Shown here: positions 36,743 to 49,306 of the stretch, in pieces
Layout of the letters: the number at the start of each line of letters is the position of its first letter
How positions within the stretch are numbered: the first letter of the stretch is position 1
DNA from: Bigelowiella natans CCMP2755
Taxonomy: Eukaryota > Cercozoa > Chlorarachniophyceae
Assembly (NCBI GenBank): GCA_000320545.1
Contig: ADNK01001082.1
Coordinates: 1-64,000, forward strand
Length of the DNA stretch: 64,000 nt
Direction: 5' to 3'
Notes under the pieces: generated by a model
What the model was told of the DNA's origin: nothing
Database searches by the model: none
Seen by the model: only the letters and a program-made list of their open reading frames with translations
Made by a program: the position numbers and the translations under genes

Positions 36743-39732
36743 TCAACACTTCTCCCCCCCCCCCCCTCCTCCTCCAACTATAAAGGGTGCTGCCTTCACT
36801 GCTGCTGCGGATTTCTCAAGATCAAGCTCCGAAATGATGTCAAAATCATTGAGAATCTCCACCTTTCTCCCAGTGAATCCAAGCAAGTACTTATGCTTTC
36901 CCTTACCCGACTGCATAGAGTAGTGGTAGTAGTAGTAGTAGTAGTAGCAGCAGCAGCAGCAGTGCTGTTGTCAAGTCATACAGAAAAGAAAGATAGCACT
37001 GGTATCTTTTAAGGTGCATTGCAATACCGTAAAGCTGCAGAAGCAGCAGCAGCAGCAGCAACAACAACAACAATAACAATAACAGTGCGTGTACATTCAT
37101 ATACCAAGCAGCAGCATTACCAACAAGGTTATTGTTTATGTATTTATTCACGATGGAAGTGGTTGTGTTTATTACTACTTCTTGGGTTAGTTAACTGTTG
37201 GTCATCTGACCTTTATTTCTGCGCTTTGCTTCTTATCAGCCTTCACAATGAGAAATGGAAAGTATAACTTGGGAGGAGGAGGAGGAGGAGGAGGAGGAGG
37301 AGGAGGGGGAGGGGGAGGGGGAGAAAATGAACAACACCAAAGGGTATAATCGAGTATGATGACGATGATGACGACTATGATGATGATTATGATAACAAAT
37401 CGACAAGCACGACAAAAATCTTGAGTAATGGTGGCGGAAAGCTATGTGTGTAGCAACAGTACCTTTTCACAGGAGTTGCTACTGTCGCCTCTCTCGGTGC
37501 GAAGTCGCTGTCTTTTCGCATTTCTCTCCAAGAGGGCCTTCGTTCGTACATACTGAATATTGACCTCATTTAACATTCGTTTTTTGCTCTCAATTCTGCT
37601 CTGCGTTTCTGCGATCTGCTTTTCCACGGCTTGCTTCCTTTCCACCATAGAACTAGAAGAAGGCGATGATGATGTGGAGGAGGAGGAGGAGGAGGAGGTA
37701 GGCGGGAAAACACATCTTGATCTGCTGCTGCTACTCGATTTTGTCGATATGAAAGTAGTAGAGCCCTCTTTCTTCGCAACCATCACCGCTGATGATGCCT
37801 TGTGAAGAGAATCGCTACGAGAGACGACACCCGATAGTGATGACTTGGATGCTGGTACTGACGTTGAGGTTAAATGATCACTCATACTGCTTTCTCCTTT
37901 ACTTCTAAAACGACAATTGCTGGTGGTCCCAATCCATTCGATGTTGTTCTTAGTCTTTCTGACCAAGCCCAGCGCCATAAGCACATTGAGTGTGTCGTAA
38001 ATTCGCCGCCGTATGCTCTTCTCTGTTTGCTCCTGATAAATATAATATTATATATATTGTTATTTTACGTAGTAATGCATTGAAAGACTCTTTTTACCCA
38101 CCCACCCCTTACCCCCACCGCATCATCACAGTAGATAAATACACTACGTATCGTCGTCTTGTAAAAATACCAATTGGCCATTGCTGTTGGTGAGAAAGCT
38201 TTTGTACAGCATGGAGATCATGGTTTCTTGAGTTGCAGATCCAATCGAGGAAAGGGTCTCGCAGATCTTATTGCTCAAGTATTTGAGCCCTCGCATAGAT
38301 CTTACGTTGGTGGTAACGGTGGTAGTAGAAGTAGTAGTAGTATTAGTAGTAGGAGGAAGAGTATCCCTTGTGAAACTCATACTTCTCTGGGAGAAAGCAA
38401 CTGCTTGTCGTTTATTCTTCCGATTCGAAGGGCGGACAGGCCTAGGAGTTACGATTTTGGAGGCAATGGACCCAGAGCGAAAGCTTGGTGGATGCATGGT
38501 AGAGCGTGCCGATTCTTGCTTGGCTCGGGGCGAGGAAGACGACGATTTAGTTTTATCCTTCTTGTTAGCAATCTTCTTTTCGTGAGACTTCTTCGGATTG
38601 AGTGCCAGCTGATCTGGCAATGCTTTGCATCGCATCGTCGTCAGTCGTGGTGGCTTGAAGAAAAGGGACGACTAAGTTTAATAATGAAGTATCAAGATAG
38701 GACATAACGCTAAAATACGAGGAGAAGATCCCCGACGTATTAAAAAAAGGAAAGTAAAGGAAATCAAAGTGAAAGTGTTGCTTCTCCTGGTGACGCATGG
38801 TCCTGAGTAGTCCATTTGATTGCACATGGTGATTTTATTTTTACCGGAGGCGTGATGTCATCTGGTATTACGGGAAACCCGTCTCCATCAGGTGGTGAAT
38901 TTGCTCGAGAATCACGGACAGTCATGACGGATTCTGAGCGCTTCCTCAGGATGAGGTTTTTCTTCTGCTTAAATGCCACCCTGCTGGGACTAAGGGGCAA
39001 CGTGTGGCTGGTATCCCTGCTACATCTCGAAGTAGAACGGAAAAAATCTGGTATGGGCGAGTTGATACTCGTCTCGAATATTGGAGGGCATGACAAGGCG
39101 CGGCTGAGCATGGATTTCCCCTCCTCCTCGTCGTCATCATCCGCAAGAAGAATAGGACGAAAATGAAGACTTGTGCCGTCGACCAAGTTAATTCCTCCCA
39201 AGCGGAAAAGGGATAAACTCTCGTCCTCATCGCTGTAAGAAAATATGGTGCTATCTGAAAATCTCGAAGGATGAGTTTTTTACAAAAAATCATGATCTAC
39301 GACATTCCATCCCCCTGCATCATACCTATATTCTGATGCCATGCTGTGTGGCGTCTCAAGATTTTGGATGTCACCCAAGTCGGAAAATGTTGTCTCTTCA
39401 TGGGTTTTAAATTTGATTTGTGTCTCCGGATTTAAGTCGATCTAGCAATGAATATCAAAACTAGCCTCATGCAAAGGAACAATCATAAACGTAGATGTTT
39501 TGGTTTGCTGTGATTGATTCGTCGAGGGAAAAGGCAGAAAAGATTATATTCTTAATATAATTTCTCTCATTAGATCTGGATCATTTACCTCAAGGTCGTG
39601 TATGGTCGACATCGGGGGTGTTGGGGGGGGGGGGGAAGAGTCACTTCGTTTCAATACGAACGGAAGGAAGAGATCAACTCTGCGGACACAGCGAGCAAGG
39701 CTAAAATCAATCAATTTTACGCCATATAGCAT
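36743..39732 (-). CDS. DP transcription factor (E2F dimerisation partner)
   Basis: Cell-cycle regulator that pairs with E2F on DNA. Minus-strand exons, all in phase: 39732–39589, 39441–39326, 39232–38845, 38653–38171, 38032–37463, 37267–37211, 36910–36743; 641 aa. The winged helix spans an intron: GLKYLSNKICETLSSIG, then EKSIRRRIYDTLNVLMALG and KNNIEWIG; the RRRIYDTLNVLMA form is DP-like rather than E2F-like. After a Ser-rich loop comes the dimerisation coil (RKQAVEKQIAETQSRIESKK … ALLERNAKRQ) and then the DP C-terminal domain (LYFPFLIVKADKKQSAEIK, FTGRKVEILNDFDIISEL). A 13-G run on the coding strand writes a Gly tail just before the stop, so small length errors would change the end. The long acidic, Ser/Pro-rich N-terminus is unusual. 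A possible acceptor directly upstream of the first ATG leaves room for one more 5' exon. Confidence 0.9.
37270..37323. repeat. (GGA)n tract in a DP intron
   Basis: A GGA/GGGGGA purine run lies immediately upstream of the acceptor (sense strand: CCT-rich) of the short exon at 37267–37211 and acts as its polypyrimidine tract. Confidence 0.85.
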
Positions 39733-40394
39733 GTCGTCCAACTAAAAAAGACTTAATTATCATGCATCACAGGGCTTTCCGTAGCGTTCTGAACCAACAA
39801 AAAATAAAAGAGTTGGCTTACAGTGGCTCATCATCTTCAAACGTTCTCCACTTTTACTTGTACCGCTGTGCTGATCACACGTTTTTTAGGCCGATTTCAC
39901 TAAATATCACTCGAAACGTCCCCTTTCAAGGGCTCAACGACATGGGTGAATGCCATTGCGAATTTAAACGAAAACAGTAAACAGAGTGATCAGTCGCAAC
40001 GATATTAGCTGAGAAAATCCTGAAATTAGGAAATCGAACGAAATCGCTTTAAATAATCCAAAACTCGTAAGTCAAAAAATGCCCCGCCTCGTTGGAGAAT
40101 TTGCTCCTGTACAGGTTGTCTCACGACTTTTTTCACACGGATAGTCGACCCGAGGCACTATGAGAAGGACATCTGCCGGATTACTTTTTGCCCAGTTTTG
40201 AAACACAACGGGCTGCTACTTCTCTGGTGGCCCACGAACGCTCGTATCAACATGCGACAACAAATTTGTTGTCGTTGTATGTAAATCCGCATTAGTTTTG
40301 TGGTTTTCGCTGTCATCCAACGACGTAGGCTACGACTGGCCACAGCCACCTGCAGAAAAAGCAGAACCAGTAACAAACAACACCGAGGGAGAAG
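39733..40394. promoter_or_regulatory. Head-to-head junction DP / HIG1, presumed promoter region
   Basis: 662 bp between divergent starts with no repeat island and no supported gene. Short frames at 39762–39980 (+) and 40158–40376 (−) lack domain or splice context. Promoter role is inferred from orientation. Confidence 0.5.
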
Positions 40395-41336
40395 ATGAAC
40401 CAGGAGGGGCGTGACGTTTTCGAATACTTAAAAAAACAGCAGGATGAAGAGACATTCGGTGGGAAAATGGTGCGCAAGTTTAAGCAGGACCCCCTCGTCC
40501 CAACATGTAACTCGATTAGAAAGCCCCATAGAAACATGATTGCCAATCACGTGCCACCATGAAAAAATACGCCTCCACGAATTCATGCATTAGGGGAGTG
40601 ACAGCGCCCAGTTCATTTCGTGAGAAAATTATTTTAAATGTAGTTTTCGGCCTAACATGCTGTGCATTACTCGGTGGATTAAGAGCTATGGGTAACAACT
40701 GATTCCTCGTGCCCCTTCCAATTTGTTGCTTCTGCACTTCTGCCACCACTCGCCTTTGAAGGTGTCGAACTTGTACCATGAAAATTACTTCTCATACAGG
40801 AAGGGGGGATTCCAAGAACTCGAATCGCTTTATGCGCGCACGTGTCATAGCGCAGGTAACATGCATTGTTCTTCATAATCTCCAACGGGTTATAAAGCAT
40901 CGATTTTCTTGATCTTATGTCCTGGCGTTTTGCATGTCGGGGAGGAGGGGGGGTGAATCGATAGGCTGAAACATCATTGTCGGTCCTACTCCCGCAGTTC
41001 CTGACTAAATGATTTTCTACAAGGGGTGCTGTCTGGCCGCACTCGCCTACGCCGGCTTTAGGGGCCGATTGATTGTGGATCAAGAAGGGAAGCGCTCCCC
41101 AGGGGCAGGAGGTATTTCATTAGTTGCTAGTGATAGGAAAGATTGTCACTTCTATTCCACCAAGACGTGTGTTCTACGGATTTTTGGTAAACAAGATACA
41201 TTGGAACATCCTCATGATAGCGCGAATTCGGATGCGTTGATGGGGGAGGTGAATCATCTACTGTTTGCTTTAATCAGGGGATTTTCCTGGCCAAAAGATG
41301 CCACCAGGAATACCGCCTCCACCTCCTGGAAAGTAA
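40395..41336 (+). CDS. HIG1-domain protein (RCF1/HIGD type), mitochondrial
   Basis: Small inner-membrane protein family linked to respiratory complex III–IV supercomplexes. Five exons in phase: 40395–40506, 40644–40691, 40800–40855, 41024–41111, 41278–41336; 120 aa. The HIG1 signature is complete only after splicing: KMVRKFKQDPLVPTFFG, the first membrane span (GLTCCALLGGLRAMG), a loop with FMRARVIAQ (the family's mR.Rv.aQ motif), and the second span (GCCLAALAYAGF). The C-terminal tail is Pro-rich (MPPGIPPPPPGK), which is not typical of short HIGD1 proteins. The start ATG at 40395 gives a hydrophilic N-terminus without a cleavable presequence, as usual for this family. Convergent with the next, large gene and divergent from DP. 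Confidence 0.9.
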
Positions 41337-41737
41337 GGAATACAATTAGATGCAATGAATTCTAGTAGGTTGTGTTGTGGTCTTGCATGTTATCAACATT
41401 GGGACACTTGTTGCAGCTACGCACGTCAGTTTGTTCACATGTTTCATCTAAATCTGCAAAAGAATGCGTTAATCTGAGCGTAGTATGGCAACAGTGAACG
41501 TGTGATTGTGTGTTTGTCAATCAAACGATGTTTCTGCAAAGTGTGTTGTTGCATGCTAGCATGCTATGGTGGCCAATCGCGAAATGTGCATCCAGCAAGC
41601 TGGCAAGGCAACAGGAGCGCAATCTAGCACTAAACAGCAAACAAGTGGGCGCCCTAGAGCTCAAGGGGGCGGGTTTGCGGACACAGCAATCGCAGGCGCC
41701 CTGCGGCCCTGCCGAGCGCCGCCGGCCGAAGCTGACT

Positions 41738-41778
41738 TGCGGAAATGGCTTCTCTTGGCGCGTTGCGCCATTTCCGCA
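41738..41778. repeat. Perfect 11-bp inverted repeat (hairpin)
   Basis: TGCGGAAATGG at 41738–41748 is the exact reverse complement of CCATTTCCGCA at 41768–41778, with a 19-nt loop. Confidence 0.9.
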
Positions 41779-41824
41779 TTTCACCAAGCCAAAACACAGC
41801 ATTTTTCTGAAATTCAGTGAAATC

Positions 41825-42050
41825 TGCAATGGAAACTTGCAAACTTCACTGCAACCACCCGCTAATTTCTCGCGCTCCGCGCGAGAAAAACACTCTTTTG
41901 GCCGCAAAACCCTCATTTCCGCCCCCATCTAGCCATTGAGCTCCACATGCAATGGAAACTTGCAAACATCACTGCAACCACCCGAAATTTTTTCGCGCTC
42001 CGCGCGAAAAAAACACCCCTTTGGCCGCAAAACCCTCATTTCCGCCCCCC
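41825..42050. repeat. Pair of 102/103-bp direct repeats, each containing a hairpin
   Basis: Copy 1 is 41825–41926 and copy 2 is 41948–42050, separated by 21 bp. Both start TGCAATGGAAACTTGCAAAC and end in CTCATTTCCGCCCCC. Each has a stem-loop with loop TCC: TTTCTCGCGC/GCGCGAGAAA in copy 1 and TTTTTCGCGC/GCGCGAAAAA in copy 2. The C–G pair of copy 1 is replaced by T–A in copy 2, which keeps the stem intact. Confidence 0.9.
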
Positions 42051-42953
42051 TTGATCTCTAGATCACCCAAGTCATGTGTTCAATTTGACCACAGCAAACT
42101 AATTCATCAGCAAATGCATCATGAACAAATGGAACAAAGTTCCTTCATTGAACAATTGTGCGCGCATGGTTCCTCTAGTCATTCTAGCTAGAGCTGCATC
42201 GAAAGTAGCTTTCATTTTCTAGCTAGATGACATGGCTCAATTGCACATGATGATGCGATACACACGCCACACATGCCCCCCCCCCCTCCACACACGCCTA
42301 GACACACGCTAGGACGGATGCCATGTAGCACGAGACAGCTGTAGACAGGCTAGAAGGCACAACATGTGAATGAATCTTTCATGCATTTGCTTCAATTTTC
42401 ATCCTAATAGCTTTGCAAAGCCATGGCTACAGCGCTCAAGCTGTGTGCATGTTAGGTTTCTGCGATTCTGCATTCTTTTTGCGGCACGCAAATGCTACAT
42501 TACATGAATGCTATCTAGCTATTGCAAGTATGAAACACATGATGGGAGAAACCAACAGACGTAACAACTAGACAAAAGCGTTGTGCACATAATAACCGAG
42601 TCATTGCATAGCTATGTTAGGATGACAATTGTATTGAGAAGATTTTATCACATCGTTACACCCGTCGTCTCGCACATGAAAAGGCCATATGTGCAGGACA
42701 ATTGAAAGAATGCGATCGATCATATCATCACATACGTCTCTTGTACGTGCGCGCGCGCGCGCGTGTGTGTATGTATGAATAGAATGTTTAAAGAGACAGT
42801 TGTGGCAATGCAAGTTATCATAACGCTAGCACTCGCGACTTAATAATAGGATTCTGAACGTAGCGCCGCGGTATCACGTTCTAATAATGCTGTATTCTAC
42901 GTGCACTACTAGTTACTCGAATCACTACAACTACATCGCATGGTGGATTCACA

Positions 42954-45095
42954 TCATTCATCATTGCTATCTACATTGGCTGCTGTTGATGGAGGAGGTT
43001 CTTCCACCGTATGTATGCAAAAACCTCTTTTCAGTTTCGCTACCAGGGATCTGAGACTCTCCATAATCACTTCGCTAGTCTCCGGAGCACCCATTCTTTT
43101 ACTTTCTGCTTCCTTTCCCTCTTCATTATCCTTGACAGAGGACACTGTTGCTGATCCCAGTCGCAGTGACAGCAAGCTCTCCAGCTCCTCACACTGATTC
43201 ATATGCAATGATGATGATTGTCACCATGAACATATGTATCAATACACACACACATTTTGCATGGCATGGATTATCGTATACAAAACAATACAATTGTTCT
43301 TTTGCCATTACCAGTATAGCCACTGACGAGTCCAGCCCGTTTTTGGTGATTATACCAGCTGCTGCTTCAGACACAGGAGCGCACGACGACGAAGAGGGGG
43401 GGGAAGCTGATTGACAAGGAGCAGCCACGAATAATGCATCATCGGCGAGTCGAAGCACCTCCAACATGAGAGTTTCCCCCACAGATGAGTTGACATGGCC
43501 TGGTAGAGCAGCGAAATCAGCAGCATCAAGTGCCAGCTTAACCCCTCCGAGGATCATTGCCGGCGAGAGTAATAACATCGAATTGTCTGCAAGCAAATGA
43601 AGAAGATGAAGAAAAGCATAACCTCAGCTTTACATATGATGAAATCAACATCAAAAACGGGAGGGAGAAGCATATGTAATTTATCTCTGGGAGAGAGGTG
43701 TTTGTTCTTTTGCTCTTCACAGTGGATTATTATCACTTTATACCCGATTGTGAGTCTTTGACGGCACTCACAACAGCTCGGATGTGTGTCATCATCATCA
43801 CACGCATATAATAAATTATTTTGCGAAGGTAGGTCAGCCTGGATTCCTTTACTGCATTGTCACTAGTCATTTTATCATCATCATCTGTGAAGGAGGAGGG
43901 GGAGGGCAAGAACGGCCTCACAGCGATGTTCTGGTTAGTAAAGTAGTAATGGGCAGGTATCTTTGTGCCATCCATGCCGTTCTCATTCAGTGACGCTGCC
44001 TCCTCCTCCTCCTCCTTCGTTATCTTTCCTGATGATCTTTGTTTGATTCCTGTATCTAACATGATCTGGAGAGCCTTAAAGGCAACATACACTCTAATCC
44101 CCCCACCAGACGATAGCCCATTCATTCCTAGCGTCACCCTCTCGAATGCGGTTGTATATCGTGCTTCCCCCCGCCCCCCTCCTATGGAGGGAGCGCAAAA
44201 GGGAAACGTATATGGAGACAACAAATGCGTGTAAACGTGTCTAAAGGAGGATGGGGTGGTGAGAGGGTGAGAGAGGAATGATGCGAGTGCGATATACACG
44301 AGGCGATGGAAGTTCTTCCGATGAGAAGCTGCCGAAAGCAGAAGGTACTTGGCAAGGAGTGGGAAGGAAGACACCATCACCTGCAAAAGTGGGTTTTTAA
44401 TAATAAAAACTGCAATGATACTGATGGCATTGTTTGCGTAGGAACGGAGTGCGGGGAAGCAGCAGCAGCAGCAGCACATAATACCTTTTCGGGAGAAAGA
44501 TGATGATAGCGCTGGTGGCGAGTCGTCGATGCTACTACACCACTACTGCTATCCTCTTTGCTGCTGCTGCTGCTGTAATAGTAGTGGTAGTCTCCCTGGC
44601 ACCAGGAATACAAATAGGAGGAGAAAGGAAAGGAAGAAGAAGAAGAAGAAGAAGAAGAAGAAGAAGAAGAAGGAGAAGGAGAAGAAGCAGTGTGAGGCCT
44701 CCTTAGATAGATATTATTCAAAGTGCAGACAGAAGAGGATTCGGTGGGATTTTCCTTGACACACGCACCCTCTATTCCTAAATCACTTTCAGCAGCGTAA
44801 TTGCCGTGACCGTGTTACTAACATTGCAGAATACCACCCCCCTCCCCTCATGAAGAAAAATAACAATTTCATCAAATACTGACCATTTCTCTCCCCCCCT
44901 TGCGGTCACCATCGCTATCATCATCATCGATAAATGAGACTCTATATTCTAGAACGTCTCCGCTGACGGGGTCTAATGATGCTCCATCAATAGTAGCAGA
45001 GAACCTTACAACGACCACAAGACGTGGAGAGGAGGAGGATGAGGGTTAACCATAACCCATATAATTAACATAATTAAACACACATACGCACAGTC

Positions 45096-45141
<46 letters not shown>

Positions 45142-45491
45142 GTTTGTGCGTGTGTGTATCATCATGCAAATCGGGTTCCACTACCACTCCAAGTCTTCAT
45201 CCCCCCGCTCCCCTTCTCCCTCGCCACCATCTGCATCGTACACAGCCTCTCCAGGGAGAGGGGTGCTGAGCTTGTAGAGAAGCAGCGATGATGCACGATT
45301 CCCTTGCTGCTGCAGTGACTTTTTCTGCTTCATAAATGACAGTAAAAGGCCATGTCCAAATCAATCATTTTGTAGAGAACATCGTCAATGTTGCTTGAAA
45401 ATCCTACAATATTTCATTCTGTACTACGGTCTTTATTGGATCGCAGTTGTCCGATGGCAACCCGGATTATTCAATATAACAATATACAACA

Positions 45492-45530
<39 letters not shown>

Positions 45531-45869
45531 CATACCAATATGCAATACATAGATATCAAAGAAGTTGGGTAATAATCAACATGCTGCCACCCCCCCCCCC
45601 CTTTCTATATATGAGGTGTATGCACGGCTGCTATTCCCACCTCGATGACGACTTGTTGTTGGAACGTATTCAGGCTCCATGCCATCCTCTGCGCCTTGTC
45701 GTTGGAAATCCCGCCATATCGTAAGATTTCCTTGTTGTTGTTAAGGTGGTTTTGGCCGCCGTAGCGCATAAGAGAGATAAGATACAAACATATATATGTA
45801 AATGACAAGGACAAAACCATGGTTGAGCAAATAGACGATTCCTGACTCATGCATCTTTGGTGGTGGCGG

Positions 45870-45903
<34 letters not shown>

Positions 45904-47108
45904 AGTGTGAATAGCATTAACGAGCTTACTACTTCTCGCAGAGTACTACTACTACTACTACTACTACTATTACTCTGGAAAAAGAAGAAGAAGGAGAAGA
46001 AAGAGACGCACCTTCAAGAGTGCAACGATAGACAAAATTTTGCTGCTTCTAATCGCAGGGTCAGTCTGTGAAAACAGAATGAACAAGTTGGAGTGTGCGT
46101 GCACGCGCGCGTGTGAGTGTACGAATCCATAATAATAATGCTGACAACAAGAACATAAATCTAACAGGTCCAGTAGTGATATGTAGGTAGGAGAGAGCAG
46201 CAGAAGTATCCGTCATCATAGTTCTCGATTCAGTAGTAGTAGTACCATATGTGCAATGTGTGTCAATAGGTCTTTCCAGGTTGAGGGATGGGGAGGCCGC
46301 AGCGTTACTAGAACGGGAGGCTGCAGTTTGCTGGTGCTATCATCATTATCCTCTGCTGCAATGATCTCGTAGAAGCTCTCAGAAGATGAGACAGCCTTCT
46401 GTGCTCGCACACGCACACGCACACGCACAAGCACACGCGGTAAAACGTGAGTATATATGTACTTGAGGGGGGAGGGGCATCTGCATCGTAGTATGGATGC
46501 ATTATCATCACTGTTATCATCGTTAGAACTGAGCGACGGTGTGGTATTTAACACCAGGAAGACACCAAAACTACCAAAATATACATAACACACATGGTTC
46601 ACTGAGAGAATCTCGGAGCCTGGAATCACCCCTGATCCTAGAGGGGAGAGTATGTATTATATTTATGCAAACTGTGTACACATGCAGAACAAAAAAGATA
46701 ATTCAAGATACTACACATTCTCGAATACATTACAATATATACTGGCAATTTAGGTAACACACTTAACACACATCTCCTTCACCCCCCCCCCCCTTATCAT
46801 CGATGTTCTTCTTACTTTGCGCAACAGAAGAATCTTCCACATTCGTAATAACGCAAACCACCCGGCTGGTACTACTCCCTGCCCTATTTAGTGCTGCTGC
46901 CGCATTTTTCTCTGCAGCACTGCAGGTGCTTCGGTGATAAACGTCAGCGAATTCTATCCCAAATGGCCTGGATTCGAGCCGGTGCGACAGCCACATATCC
47001 GGCCATATTTGCGAAAGCAAGGGCCTAGATTATGTTGTGGAAGGAGTAAGGCGCGACAACATTTTCCACATCATCTGTGCAGACTACTTAATTGATACTA
47101 ATGATGAC

Positions 47109-47155
<47 letters not shown>

Positions 47156-48187
47156 TTTTCTTACGCGAGCCGTTCTCTAAATGTCCACTCCATAGCAGCA
47201 TAGCTATCAGCCAGGCCTGGCAGTAGTTGTTGTTGTTGTTGTTGCTGCGTCTGCTCTCGCTTCTCGAAATTCTGACTGGTGTTCCCTTCCCCCCTCTCAC
47301 TGGATCGATGAGTTTGCATTTCGTATGATGCTAGCGCACGTGGCGATGGTTTCGAGCTTGCTCTTCTATGACGACGTGGGATGACTATCTTGTGCAAAAT
47401 CACTGATGTTTTGTGCACCAATAAGTCGAGAGTACTATAGAGCTGCTCTAGGACGGAGAACGACGATGACCTGGAAAAACCTGTTGTGCACCAACTACAA
47501 TGAGTTACAATCCCCTTTTGCACTTCCACATTTTTTCCTTCATCATCATCATCATTATCATTTTTACTATTACTATTATTATGACTGGTACATTGTGCTC
47601 CTGAAACATTATACACCGACCTGTTCCAGCGCCACAACAAAGCAACACGAGACATCGTTCTAGATGCGCCAAATACATACTTTCCACAGGCAGCGAGCGC
47701 CTCGCCACTGCCTTCGTTTCTTCCTTCATCGGCCGACGTGATGACGAAGAAGATGATGAAGATGATGAAGATGATGATGAAGATGATGATGAAGATGATG
47801 GCTCCGTAGGATCGACTAGCCTCCTAGTATTACTAAGTAACGGCATGACTTCTTCCTCCCACTTTACAACGGAGATATCAATCGAAGATACAAACACAGC
47901 GAGAAGCCGTAGAATTGTCATCTTCGCCAGTACATCTTCGTCGCCCCTGCGTCGTCTAGTTCTTCTTCTTCGTTTTGCCTTTTCATCATCTACTTCGCTG
48001 AAGACCTCCCCTCTCTGATGGCCTCCCCCCCCTTCTTCTCCTCCTCCTCCTCCTCCTCCTCCTCCTCCTCCCCCTCCTCGTAGGCTGCCAACTACAGGAA
48101 GAAGCACTTGTGCAGCGGCAGGATAAAGGACATGTTGAAGAAAATCGAAGATCGTGAGACGCCCTCCGTACATTCCGCCATATGAAC

Positions 48188-48219
<32 letters not shown>

Positions 48220-49269
48220 GCATCTGGCCCTCGCTCCGAATGGCGAGGCGAAGCTGTTTGAGGAGGAGGAGGAGGGAAAAGAGCTCGACAAAACGCCTCA
48301 AGATTGCGAGATTTGGCTTCCGACAAGGCATTGCTTGTTATGAGACTTAATGCCAATGAGCATATGAGGGGAGGGGGGGGAGAGGAGGAGGAAGAGGCAC
48401 TAGAAGAAGAAGAAGGAGGAGATTTAGTTTTTCCACGAATATTAGTATGGTCATTATGCTTCTCCGGCGTAGCAACAATCGCTTCAAAAGAGCGCACACG
48501 TGATCTGTCATGTAGAGGATGGGAGGGGGGGGGGGAGTAGGAGGAGAAGGAGAGGTAGATGCGGATCATATCAGAACTTAAATGTCATCTATATACTCAC
48601 GCAATAGCAGCTTTCAGTATTAGTAGTTCTCCGACATTGATGGCAACGATGATGATAACATTGATGCTGATGACGTTGAGGAGGAGGAGGAGGAGGAGGA
48701 GGAGGAGGAAGGTATAGCAGCGGAGAGGTGGTTATATTCATCATCTCCTTCCCCTCTCCCATTGAGGAGGCGGAGATATGAAGCCATCAGCCCAGCCTGG
48801 AGAGGAAGGAAAGGGTGAAAATATCATTAAAAATATGCTTTAATTGTAAACTAAGTATATGCCAGTGCCATTGTTGCATTATCATCCTTATTGTTATATA
48901 TTGCTCGCATTTACGGAATCAAATGAAACTACTTCCGAAATGATTAAGAAGCACAAAATGACCTGATTTTTGGTACTAACTGCAGCCATGAACAAAGCTT
49001 TGGCCACCAAAGCAGGACTCCTTATTGCGCAGATAGCCAATTCCTTCACCGCCCCATCACCCCCGGCAGCAGCATCAGTAATTGCATGAGCATTATCATA
49101 AGGAAGAGGCCTAGAATCATTGGAACAGCTTGTGGTGAGCTTGTTCATCGCCGATGTGATGCACATTTGTATTGGCTTCTCCAAGTTTTTCTTTCTAGTG
49201 CCTTGAGATGCTGCTGACATGACCATCGAGAAGTTCAGAATATCTTCGGTTGTTCCTTGCTCCTACATA

Positions 49270-49306
<37 letters not shown>

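Larger units (their letters stand above)
41337..42953. other. Tail-to-tail junction HIG1 / large unrecognised gene with GC-rich palindromic island
   Basis: No supported gene. About 41540–42060 is the most GC-rich part of the window and holds two hairpin-forming elements (entered separately). About 42060–42850 continues with CTAG, CATG and GCGCGC words, a C run near 42281 and (GC)n(GT)n near 42749–42771. Long overlapping frames of 140 and 135 codons on opposite strands at 41510–41932 come from GC-rich palindromic sequence, not from splicing-supported exons. Confidence 0.7.

Noticed and set aside
40516-40779. Minus-strand frame with an Arg/Gln-rich segment faintly like a HIG1 loop.
   Set aside because: The plus strand gives a complete five-exon HIG1 gene across the same interval, with matching phases.
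41510-41932. Long overlapping open frames (140 codons + and 135 codons −).
   Set aside because: They lie in a GC-rich palindromic island, mirror each other, have no domain and no splice context, and contain a hairpin and half of a tandem repeat.
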